This document shows, piece after piece, positions 1 to 8,880 of a stretch of 64,000 nucleotides of DNA. Position numbers and translations under genes: made by a program. This stretch comes from Hetaerina americana (taxonomy: Eukaryota; Arthropoda; Insecta; Odonata; Calopterygidae). The stretch covers positions 695,001 to 759,000 of the forward strand of contig JAKTNV010000064.1 of assembly GCA_022747635.1 (NCBI GenBank), given 5' to 3'. Positions within the stretch are counted from its first letter, which is position 1. Each line of letters opens with the position of its first letter. Under the pieces are notes generated by a model. That model was not told the DNA's origin. It ran no database searches and worked only from the letters and a program-made list of their open reading frames with translations.

Positions 1-3000
1 GGGGGGGGTCCCTTTCCGCTCACTGCACCCCCTCCCCTCGCTTTTCCTTCCCGTTCTTTGGCGCCAGGGAGGTCCTCACTCCCCGATGCCTCCAAAATGC
101 AGACTCTCGTATTCCAATACTCCCAAATGAACACTCACGTTCGGTTGTACACAATCCTTCCACGTTCTTCCCGGCAGAACAATAAATGTGTGAATCGTAT
201 AATGGATGCATAGTGTTGCCTGTTGAAACAATGTCCCGTGGTGGTGGAGCCATTGGAAGAGGGGGAAAGGATTGTTGACTTTGCGCATGAAGCGATTGTC
301 GGGAATCTAAAATTACACAAAGGAAGCACAACACGTAAGAAGAAAGAATAATTATTTAAATTGACACCATCAAAGTGCCACTTCCGTCAAGCAGTTATAC
401 TTAAAATTTCTGATTGAATTTAGAGACATCTCACCCGGAAATGTCCAATGCCGTACATCAGCAAGGGCTTCTATGCACGGGAAGGATAGGGTAAACGTAT
501 ACTAGATCTTAAGGAGGGAAGGATCAAAAACTGTATTTTTCTGTTGAAATAACGAGTTCGGTATCTTCGTGTAATCATTAAATAATATTCCTTAAAATTC
601 GTGTCGAAGAAATAAATAATACCACTTAGGAATGGAATACTTTAGTAACCCATGAACGACAGTAGAAGATATGTTCATTCCACCACCAGTTAAAAGCGTG
701 ACTCTCGCTCTGGTGAAAGTGATACGCAAAAGAGAACCCCCACTGCGAGAGAGCAATGGGGGTGAGGTGAGGAGAGGCGATGGGTGGCGAAAGGGAAGCA
801 CGGCGAGGGAGGGCGAGATGAGGCGGATGGAGAGGGCGATTATGGAGGAGAGAAGGCGTCGTTGGCGAATCCACACTCGGCAGAGCAGAGCGAATGCACC
901 TCGAAATAAGGGATCCCGCAATCAGCAATTGGAGACTCCGGACGCAATCCACACACGGCGGGCAATAGGAGGACAGAAGAACGCGGCTTGTGGGCAATGG
1001 AAGACGGGCGGTGCGCCACGAGCAGCGGAATGATGAATGAGCAGAGGTAGGATTCGTGGCAAGGGCGTGCTGAACAGCGAAAAGAACTCAAAGAGGCGTT
1101 CCTCTCGGATAGGATTCGCGTCTCTTAACGACAATAAGTTAAATCACGGAAATACGAAGGGACAGTGGATTTCAATGGACGGCACATCCATTGCCCAAGG
1201 GTGCGGGCGTATCAATATGTTTGACTTCATATGACGCTGTAATGATGATGACCACACGCAAATGACTCTTACAATTACATCCGTCATTTTTTTGAGTTCT
1301 GACGTTTCATACAACAAACATATCAGTGATGTGTAATAATATCGATTTCACTTTCTCAGTAGTCGTGGAGGAATTATACACATATCGATGAGAATGAAAA
1401 TGCGACGAAGATTAAACTAGGAGAGAAGAAAGAAATATCGAACCGAAGGCCAAGTGCCTGCTGTTTCATGTTATCTCCTTAATTCTTATTCGACAGTTCC
1501 AGTAAAACTCCACGGTTCCCTTAATTTAAAAATTAAACAAAATATATTGTTTAAAGATAGCGTAGTCTTAATTCAAATAAAGTAATAAGAATTACGCAAC
1601 GCAATCAGTGTACTTAAACTTTTGGGCGCTCAAAAGTTGTGAGAAAGTAGAGAGACCGAATTCGTGAGTCAAGTTACTTAAAAAGCAAATGTCCCGAGGG
1701 CCTTCGAGTGTCGCGGCCCATCGTCGGTGCGGCCCGCTCTCGCAATGCCAGCCGACTTCGATCCTTTATCGGGGCTCCGATGGGTGAGGAGGGAACGTGG
1801 TCCTCCTGCGACTCCCCCATGGCCCAATAAACTCCGGCCTGTGAGGGCGTTCCACGCCTTTGGCGGCGGCCTCTCCGATATTTAGAAGGGCGAAGGACCT
1901 CTCCGTAATGTCCCTCGTCGCGACCCCACTGGGAACGAAGGACCTTTCCCATTGGCAGGGAGACGGTTGCCTGGGACGCCGTTACTTTCAAGTGTTCCAT
2001 AAAGAGGTGGTCTCTCGCCCCATCTTCCCCTCGAGAGGGGGTCGCGGTGAAGGGAGGGTGGGGGGGGCTCTCCGCGATAGTCGCGACTTCTTTATCTAAA
2101 ACACTTACTGGAAATGCTCAAACATTATGGACTTGCGCAGATAAGTAGTCTCCCATCCTCCTTTTGATACCCACCCTGCCCTCCCTCCGCAGGCGCTCCT
2201 CCAGGGAGGCAAGCAGGACCCCCCCTCCCCCGCTCTGCAGAAAGAGGCACCTCCGAAAGAAATAAGGGTTCTTTCTCAGAAATAAGGGCCCTCGCCCCCC
2301 TCCCCGCCCCCCAGCCAGTAAAGACTGGCGGGAGGTGCGCAGCCAAACACGCCGTGGCGCACTCTGCAATCACTTCGCGTGGAGGAATATGGGGGGGGGA
2401 GGAAGGCAGGGGCGGGGGGTGGGAAAGAGGATTAGTGGGTGAAAGGGGCGGAAAGGATGATTTCTACTCCCCCCGTCTCCCCTTTGGTCTACCCTTGAGT
2501 GCTCGTGGTCTTCGGCGGCATTAATCTGGGCAGGAGGTCCGCGGGGGTCAGGAGGAGGAACCGCTGCGACCGATAGCGGGCCACTCTCCACGGCGATCAA
2601 TCGCCCCCGGTCAAATTTAAAATGCATTAACGTCCGGCGGAGGGCCACGCACCCGAGAGGGTTGGTTCTGTAGGCGATATGAACATCGTTACGCCTTATG
2701 AGACCTGCCGAAGTGGAAGCAAAGTCTTCAGGACGATGAGGGCGCTCGTTAGCGTGCCGATTGGGCGGAGCGAGAGACAAGCGCCGTCGGCAGCCTGGTT
2801 CGCGCCAAGTAACTGCTCAGAAGTACCAATGCACTCGATATATCCTTCGCGACTGAGCGTAACATAAAAATGAAACGCTATTGTAGTTAAGTGCATGCCC
2901 TCGTGCCTCATTGATTCCTCAATTTCCACAAAGAATATCCCAATTGCGGTTTTCCCCATTATTCACACGTGCCGACCAGACCGTTCAAACCGCATTCCAC

Positions 3001-6000
3001 GCGCCACCCCCAGGGGTCATCGCCATTCGATCGCGAGAGAACAATCTTAATTCCATCCTTAATGGTGGATGCATGCCTCTTTTATTTTCTGTTCACACAC
3101 ACCCTCTTTTTCATATGACCTACATACAACTCCTAGATTTACTATGCACAAAGAAAAGCCTGATGAAAAAGGGCAGTAATAGGTAAGACATCAGGGGACA
3201 ATCTATGACTACGTCACGTGAAATTAAGATGTTAATGACGGAATTGAGATGTCCTCGCAAACGCCGATTCGAGACGGGGCCACCCGGGAGGGGTCCGCCG
3301 CGTCATCAGGGGGGACGTTTCCCAAGGGGGGCCTCACTGAGCCCGCCAGCCACCCCTTTCCCTGCCCCCAAGATGGGGGCGGTCACGCCCCCCTCGGGAG
3401 ATCGCTTCCCCCTTCCACAGAAGGTGGGTGTCCCCCCAACCGGCTGAATTCAGGGACCCGAGCACACCGCCTTCCATCCCCCGTCTGGTCCGCGGCCCAC
3501 CCCAAAATAAGGCGCCCCTGCAACTTCCAGCGCTCCAAGCCCCCTCCCCCTGCTCCTCCTCGCCCGAGTGCACCCACCTCTCCAAGGGTTGGGTGCTCTC
3601 CCAGGGCTCCCGATCTCCGCATACATCCGGCCTCTGACTTCCGGGGCGAATCAGAAAAGGGTGCGTTCAAACAAAAACACAAGCGCCTCACAAAGAGCAC
3701 GAGGGTCCAATTAATGACTACTTTAGGGGGGCGCGCTTATCTGTCTCCCGCCTCCTCCCCGCGCCCCCGCTCGATTCCCAATTAAGAAAGAGGCCTCAGA
3801 GGGTCGCCGTCGCGGGGGGCGGGCCACCCGACAACGCATCCCGCGTCGCTGTCCCTCCCGAGAACTGCTCCCCACCCCCCTGGGCCCGCCCCCGGATGGG
3901 CCACCCCCTCCACCGCCCCTTTCGCCCTCATCTCCCGAGAGGCTATCGCGTGCCATGGCTTCCTTCCCCGCCCCCGCTCTGGGCCCCGGTGCCGTGGGCG
4001 GGAGGGTGCCGTCGCCGCGGCGGAGGGCAGGGGGGGCTCCCCTACGCACGGCACCACCCAGGAGATCCAAGAGGGAGAATAGAAGGGTCTGTCCGCCCGA
4101 GGGATTCCAACGCCCGGGCGGCGGAGGCTCGGGCGAAGATATTACATGCCTCATTTACTCAATCCAGACACCAACCACATTGACCTCATTTCTTCTCCAG
4201 CTTCACTCGCTGTTCACGACCTCTTCCGCGCCTTCGTCCGTCATCGCAAATTGCTAATGCCCCTTCCGCCATGGCCCCCTATCATATCTATCGCCTCCGC
4301 CACACAGTTTCCCAATTGCCTCAATTAAATAGGGCTCCTTTAGAGCTGCAGTATTTTTTATCAGCGATCCTCTTCGCCTGACTTATTGTCTTTTCTCTCC
4401 TCATTGTCTTCATTCTTCTTCCAGTCCATATTTTAGTAAAGGGCCCACTAAGGTAATAAAGAGAGGGAGATATCGGCATGAGAGGGCCAAGGCGTCCTGT
4501 CTCATCGGTTTGACCTCCCCTGGAATTGGCGTCGGGGGCATGGGAGAATGATTCGCGAGATGACTTCATTTCGCAGTCGAACGGGATACATTGAAATGTT
4601 TTACTATAGCTTGGCGAACAGTCCTTTTGAGGGTGCGGAACGTTGAATTGCATTGCTGTTAGTTAGTAGCTAGTTGGTTTTTCTCCCGCATTTGGTCGGG
4701 ACACAGGGTAGACTTTCAAAAGGTCGAAAACCATTGAAGTGGAACGCTGGCACGCAGAGAGGGGATACCAACTGCCGTGCCGCATCAAGTCAATCGGCAA
4801 CAAGAGGGATCATTACTCGCGACGTGTCAATGCAATAGCTGGTGACCTCACATTCTCTGCTACACGCCATTAGTGGCTGCTAGTCAAATATGATTTAAAC
4901 GTAAATTCAAAATTGCTATTACCCACACTCGATGTTTACTGAAGAACCTGCTTCGAATAAATGCAAATGGACGTTAAATATTGTCTCCATTCGTATACAT
5001 GTATAACTTGTATTTTACGTTTATTTCCGGTTGCAGATATTATCTCAGAAAATTTTTTTCCCTCAAATACGGTTACCCATACGCATTAGCCCTTGGCCTT
5101 TATTCTAGGGAACCTTAGAGTCATTCATTTCAAATGAACGAACATAATAATGAATGTTAACTCTTTTTTAACTTACTCTTTCTTAACAACTCTTTTTTAG
5201 ATTATTATAAAACCGAATCTCACACGAACGAGCAGGTATTATATTCTCCCGTCATTCCGACTGAGGGCGCCATTGCCTGGTGGGACGATCGGCCGCTATT
5301 CATTTTGCACGATTTTTAGGGCACTACAGCCACTTGCCAAAGCAAATAGGACACTAGCGGGACTGTCCACCCCCAATTGTCAAACAGGCAGTCCACGAAT
5401 GTACTGCACCTTTAAATTCGGTAATGACATGACTATTACCCCAGTTAAAAAAAGGAAGGGCGTGGTAGGAATAGAGATATCCTAACCAACCCTTACTTGT
5501 TTATTCCAGTAACATCGCACATATAAATACAACATTATCGTAACCAATCCTTTGGTTGATGATGACGTTCGAGGGAAAGAATTATCGCAAAATCACACAA
5601 AAAAGGTGACGCAACCTGTTCGCAAAATGTTTCCACCCCGGTTGTCCCCATTCCCGAAGAGGCGTTCCAGGAGTCGCGGGTTCGAATCTCGAGACAGCAG
5701 AAACAGCGTGGGTGCCGTTGAGAAGAAAAAGACCAAGGAAGTATAAAGAGAGGAATGTGTACCGTGGAAGGAAGGGCAGGGCCCCCAATCCACCTAATGA
5801 ATGCTGCAGAAACCCACGAAAGCGATTAACGGGGTCCCGCTGAACGGCGCGTGAGGAGCGGATGTTTCCGTTGGGGAGGGGCGAATTAATGATCGGGGGC
5901 GAGTCCCCGGGAGGGAAGGGGGGGGCTTCCCCCTGCTTCGCGCGCACACCGTAAAATCCTTTATGAGACTTGCAAAGCACCTCATTTAGTTTCATTCAAA

Positions 6001-6463
6001 ATTGAAAAATCTTAAAGCGTCATTTTAATTAAGGAACGCTATTCTTCAACTTCCGAAACTTGAGCAATTCTATTGGGAGGCGGTTGCGACGGTGCGGGAG
6101 TGCGTGCGTGCGTGTGCGTGTTGCGGGGAGGGGCAGGGGGGTAGGCATCGCTTACCCCTCCTTGATTCCCGCCGTTCGGAGCACCCGAATGACCGCCAAG
6201 AATAATTAATAACGGCACGGGAGTGGGGGGAGGAGAGTATTACGGGGGCGCCGGGGGGGGAGGAGGAAGAGGAGTGGGTAGTGATGGTAATAATTAAAAC
6301 GGCGGCACCCTAGTCGGAAACCAGAGAGAAATGCTTCAATGGTGAAATGGAAGGGGGGGGACCACCACGCGGGCAACCAGCAGCACCATTAGCGGTGGCG
6401 TCCCCCCTCCACACGCTGACAATTTCACTCAGAGTTCATATAAATGTATAAATCAATAAATAA
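1..6463. other. Non-coding stretch, no supported gene
   Basis: I see no exon or element here that I can support. Open frames are short and lack recognisable domains. Composition changes sharply: about 1700-4200 is GC-rich with many C or G runs and frequent CpG, while 4800-5600 is AT-rich. A tRNA-type B-box-like GGTTCGAATC lies near 5679-5688 without a matching tRNA body, so it may be the remnant of an old tRNA-derived SINE. A purine-rich G-run block lies at about 6120-6360. Confidence 0.6.
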
Positions 6464-6470
6464 ATAAATT

Positions 6471-6528
6471 ATGTATATATATATCCTGTATATATATATG
6501 TATTAATATATATATATATATATGTATG

Positions 6529-6600
<72 letters not shown>

Positions 6601-6618
6601 TATATTATTATTATTATA
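6471..6618. repeat. (TA)n microsatellite with short (TTA)n tail
   Basis: An almost pure TA dinucleotide array, interrupted by a few TG and TAA units, ends in a short ATT trinucleotide stretch. A second short TA array follows at about 6668-6712. The pair sits directly upstream of a minus-strand SINE fragment and PLE1. The short tyrosine/isoleucine-only open frames across it are artefacts of the repeat. Confidence 0.95.
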
Positions 6619-6718
6619 AATACACATGTGCTAATAGACACTGTCAGGTGGCACACAAGTCCCGTATAGTATATATATACGTAAGTATATATATATATAT
6701 ATATATCCTGTATATATA

Positions 6719-6908
6719 CAAACACAGTAATCAACCCGAAGGTCGGTTTAGTAGGTGATGATAGAGTTCACCCAGTACTAATCCCTATACGGCATGTGAA
6801 ATTCACCATCAGGGTAGGGGGGGCAGTTCCTTTCCCTGTGCCGGTTTCCCAGGAAGATCTGGTACCCGAAAAATCGTAACACCGTTTGGATGGAGGTGCA
6901 GGTGCCCA
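6719..6908 (-). mobile_element. tRNA-derived SINE, 3' part (copy 1)
   Basis: Read on the minus strand, this matches the 3' two thirds of the SINE also seen at 51776-52047 and 63693-63963: the GGGCACCTG block, the GGTACCAGATCTTCCTGG block, the CCGGCACAGGG block, the GTGAATTTCACATGCCG block and a GGTTGATTACTGTG end. The tRNA-like head is absent, so the copy is 5'-truncated. It lies between a TA array and the left end of PLE1. Confidence 0.75.
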
Positions 6909-6914
6909 GACATA

Positions 6915-7069
6915 TATACTGTATAACATTTAGCACTAGTGGACACAAACATAAACACAGAAACACTGTCTTTTTTATTTAAATTTGTTGTCTCAGGCGT
7001 AACTTTATGGAATTTGCATAACATATTGAAATGTAATGAAATAATTGACTTCGTAATTCCACACACTTT
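6915..7069 (-). repeat. PLE1 left inverted terminal arm
   Basis: The segment 7026-7069 is a perfect 44-base reverse complement of 8359-8402. Farther out, the block near 6920-6965 (TTAGCACTAGTGGACAC, then CACAGAAACAC) matches the arms of the foldback at 14331-14563, so both belong to one terminal-repeat family. This arm stops short of the hammerhead-like region present in the right end. Confidence 0.8.
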
Positions 7070-7780
7070 ATTAAAGAAACACACACTTCATTAAAAAATT
7101 TCATTTTTAACGGTACATATTTCCAACAACCCAATGGTTTAGCCATGGGCTCGCCCTTGTCCCCGCTCCTGGCCGATATTTATATGCACAATTTTGAAAA
7201 AGTGTTTTTCTCCTCAGCTCAGCCTCTCATTAATAATGTATTTTGTTGGCTAAGGTATGTAGACGATGTCTTCTGTGTGTGGACAGGTTCTGATAGGCAA
7301 CTAGATCAGTTTCTAGCACATCTAAATTCTTTCATTTCTAATGTACAATTCACGTGTGAAAAAGAGGAAAAAGGTTCCCTGAATTTCCTCGACCTATCCA
7401 TTTCTAAAGACAAAGACGGGTTACAGTATTCCATTTTTAGGAAAGAAATGTATACAGACCAATTAATTAATTCCTCTTCAAGGCATTGCTTCACCCAAAA
7501 TCATTCGGCATTTCATGCAATGATCCACCGTTTAACCGCTATCCCTATGTCAAAATTCAATGTAAATAAGGAACTTAATGTGATTAAAACGTTAGCAGTT
7601 AACAATGGTTATTCAGATCTAATAAATAAACTTTACCGGAATAAACTTACAAAAATAGCCTTAAGCCACATTTACAACCCCGAACATTTAAAAGATCCCA
7701 CTGCCAAATGGCGGAGAATACTATATCTTGGGACTATTTCTCAAAAAGTAATTAAAAGTTTTCCTAAAGAAAAAAATTAA
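7070..7780 (+). pseudogene. Penelope-type reverse transcriptase, C-terminal half
   Basis: An open frame whose recognisable coding sequence begins near 7070, upstream of the first ATG at 7145: in-frame codons before that ATG encode the expected FNGTYFQQPNGLA lead-in to AMGSPLSPLLADIYM. Visible RT motifs are motif B (GLAMGSPLSPLLADIY) and motif C YVDD (WLRYVDDVF, about 30-40 residues after the ATG), then GSLNFLDLSI and the PLE thumb region. The N-terminal RT motifs, including motif A, are missing because the left inverted arm begins at once upstream. The frame ends in a stop at 7778-7780 just after an A-run. The GIY-YIG part continues in another frame, so a single-base indel in the A-run probably broke the protein. 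Family function: cDNA synthesis at the target site. Confidence 0.85.
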
Positions 7781-7784
7781 ATGT

Positions 7785-8177
7785 GCCTTTTACAGTGGTT
7801 CATGCCTTAAGAACCTGATCTCTCACACTAAAGACAATGTCCCCAAAAACGAGAGGAGTGGAGTGTATGAGTTAAAGTGCTCAGATTGTAGCACAAAATA
7901 TATTGGGCAAACAGGACGGAAATTTAAAGAAAGGATTAAAGAACACCAAACATGTATAAAAAATAAGAACATAACATCCCTATTTGCAAAGCACCTCATC
8001 GAAAGTGACCACAACAGGGACTTTGTGACAAAAATTATTCATTTTGAAGAAAAAGGTCAAAGGCTCGATGCTTTGGAGCAGTTAGAAATTTTGAAATGTG
8101 TCCGTTGGAAAGATGATCTTGCCAACGAAATTTTGTATCCCTCCCACTCCCCACTCCTAGACCTACCACTCTTCTAA
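7785..8177 (+). pseudogene. GIY-YIG endonuclease domain of PLE1
   Basis: This continues PLE1 in a frame shifted from the RT. Upstream of a GTG at 7863 the frame is open and reads a typical PLE linker (CAFYSGSCLKNLISHTKDN, then SGVYELKC). The domain shows GVYELKCSDC, then KYIGQTGRKFKERIKEH (the YIG core and following Arg), then a His-containing AKHLIESDHN and a final E-rich helix, ending with a stop at 8175-8177. In PLEs this domain nicks target DNA to prime reverse transcription. The domain itself has no internal stop, so damage here is limited to the upstream frameshift and the lost RT N-terminus. Confidence 0.85.
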
Positions 8178-8300
8178 GTCAAAAATGTAATTCTCTTTTC
8201 TTCCCAGCTACATTGTAACCTTTTTATCCCTCCAACCTCCCTCTCTGACCAACCCCCCCTCCTATGATCAGAAGGTATATATAGCCAGCGTGCTACTATT

Positions 8301-8348
8301 AGGACCACCTGATGATGAAGTTCAACATTAAAACCTGGGTCGTGTGTT
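8301..8348 (+). ncRNA. Hammerhead-like ribozyme motif in PLE1 right end (degenerate)
   Basis: CTGATGA (8309-8315) is followed by a weak stem II region, then AAAACC where GAAAC is expected, then TGGGTC ending at 8341. A three-base-pair helix III (ACC/GGT) and the GTC cleavage triplet can be drawn, with stem I from CAC before the core and GTG after the cut. G12 of the core is A here and stem II has only about two pairs, so this copy is probably inactive. Hammerhead motifs are known in Penelope-like elements; assigning this one is my inference. Confidence 0.45.
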
Positions 8349-8358
8349 TTTTTAAAAC

Positions 8359-8478
8359 AAAGTGTGTGGAATTACGAAGTCAATTATTTCATTACATTTC
8401 AACTGTGTCTTTTGTCTGTGTCCAATAGAGGTAAATGTTATACATTATTATTCACGTCCGTGAGACTTTCAAAAAGTG
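8359..8478 (+). repeat. PLE1 right terminal repeat
   Basis: It begins with the 44-base block that is the exact inverse of 7026-7069, continues through GTGTCCAATAGAGGTAAATG and TTATACATTATTATTCACG, and ends with GTGAGACTTTCAAAAAGTG right before a TA array. The last 50 bases closely match 14532-14593, also next to a TA array, which marks this as a real element boundary. Confidence 0.8.
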
Positions 8479-8480
8479 TT

Positions 8481-8484
8481 ATAT

Positions 8485-8552
<68 letters not shown>
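8481..8552. repeat. (TA)n microsatellite at PLE1 right end
   Basis: Nearly pure TA array starting at the last bases of the PLE1 terminal repeat and ending at the head of a SINE. Confidence 0.95.
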
Positions 8553-8553
<1 letters not shown>

Positions 8554-8708
8554 GGTCGCGGTAGTCCAGTGCGTTGACGCGTTGGACGCAGTTGCGTAGA
8601 GCGTTGGACTGCAGACCGGAGGGTCCCGCGTTTGATTCCCGGGCAAGGCACTCTGGGCACCTGTAGCTCCACCCAAGCTATGTGATTTTTCGGGTACCAG
8701 ATCTTCCT
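8553..8708 (+). mobile_element. tRNA-derived SINE, 5' part (copy 2)
   Basis: The tRNA-like head is visible: GGTAGTCCAGTGCG (A-box region), GTTGGACTGCAGACC (anticodon arm, resembling tRNA-Cys with GCA), and GTTTGATTCCCGGG (B-box region). Next come the family's GGGCACCTGTAGCTCC and GGGTACCAGATCTTCCT blocks, where it stops at a TA array. The head has about 26 extra bases compared with other copies, apparently from a local duplication of the GCGTTGGAC segment. Losing the 3' rather than the 5' part is unusual for a SINE copied by target priming. Confidence 0.75.
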
Positions 8709-8732
8709 TATATATATATATGTATATGTACA

Positions 8733-8804
<72 letters not shown>

Positions 8805-8810
8805 TATCCA
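8709..8810. repeat. (TA)n microsatellite with TGTA/CATA interruptions
   Basis: TA array broken near 8727-8745 by TGTATATGTACATGTG-like sequence, then pure TA to about 8798. Confidence 0.95.
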
Positions 8811-8880
8811 TATGTGTTTGTTTCTTGCACGAAAGTCTCACGGGTGTGAATAACAATTCAAACGAAGGAGAGAAATGGCG
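8811..8880 (-). repeat. Penelope-type terminal tag (minus orientation)
   Basis: On the minus strand this reads CTCCTTCGTTTGAATT, TATTCAC, six bases, GTGAGACTTTCGTGC and then runs into a TA array. The same tag is at 20398-20440, and its TATTCAC...GTGAGACTTTC core is shared with the PLE ends at 8446-8470 and 14562-14586. I read it as the solo end of a related element. Confidence 0.5.

Larger units (their letters stand above)
6915..8480 (+). mobile_element. Penelope-like element PLE1 (5'-truncated, GIY-YIG type)
   Basis: A retroelement of about 1.5 kb bounded by inverted ends. Its core carries the C-terminal half of a Penelope-type reverse transcriptase (7070-7780) and a GIY-YIG endonuclease (about 7785-8177). 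The left arm (about 6915-7069) is inverted relative to the right end: 7026-7069 is the exact reverse complement of 8359-8402 (44/44). The outer parts also match (GTATAACATTTAGCACTAGT on the left, its complement-like sequence near 8420-8445), but the left arm has roughly 90 extra bases between the blocks. Inverted terminal repeats flanking a 5'-truncated body are known for Penelope elements. TA arrays lie on both outer sides. A hammerhead-like motif sits in the right end at 8301-8348. Confidence 0.85.

Noticed and set aside
5668..5700. Possible tRNA gene (GGGTTCGAATCTC)
   Set aside because: Only a B-box-like sequence; no cloverleaf. At most an old SINE head.
6522..6758. Open frames made of Tyr and Ile across TA arrays
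   Set aside because: Direct translation of (TA)n. The same applies at 8469-8856, 14090-14429, 20140-20482, 32520-32790 and 35021-35375.
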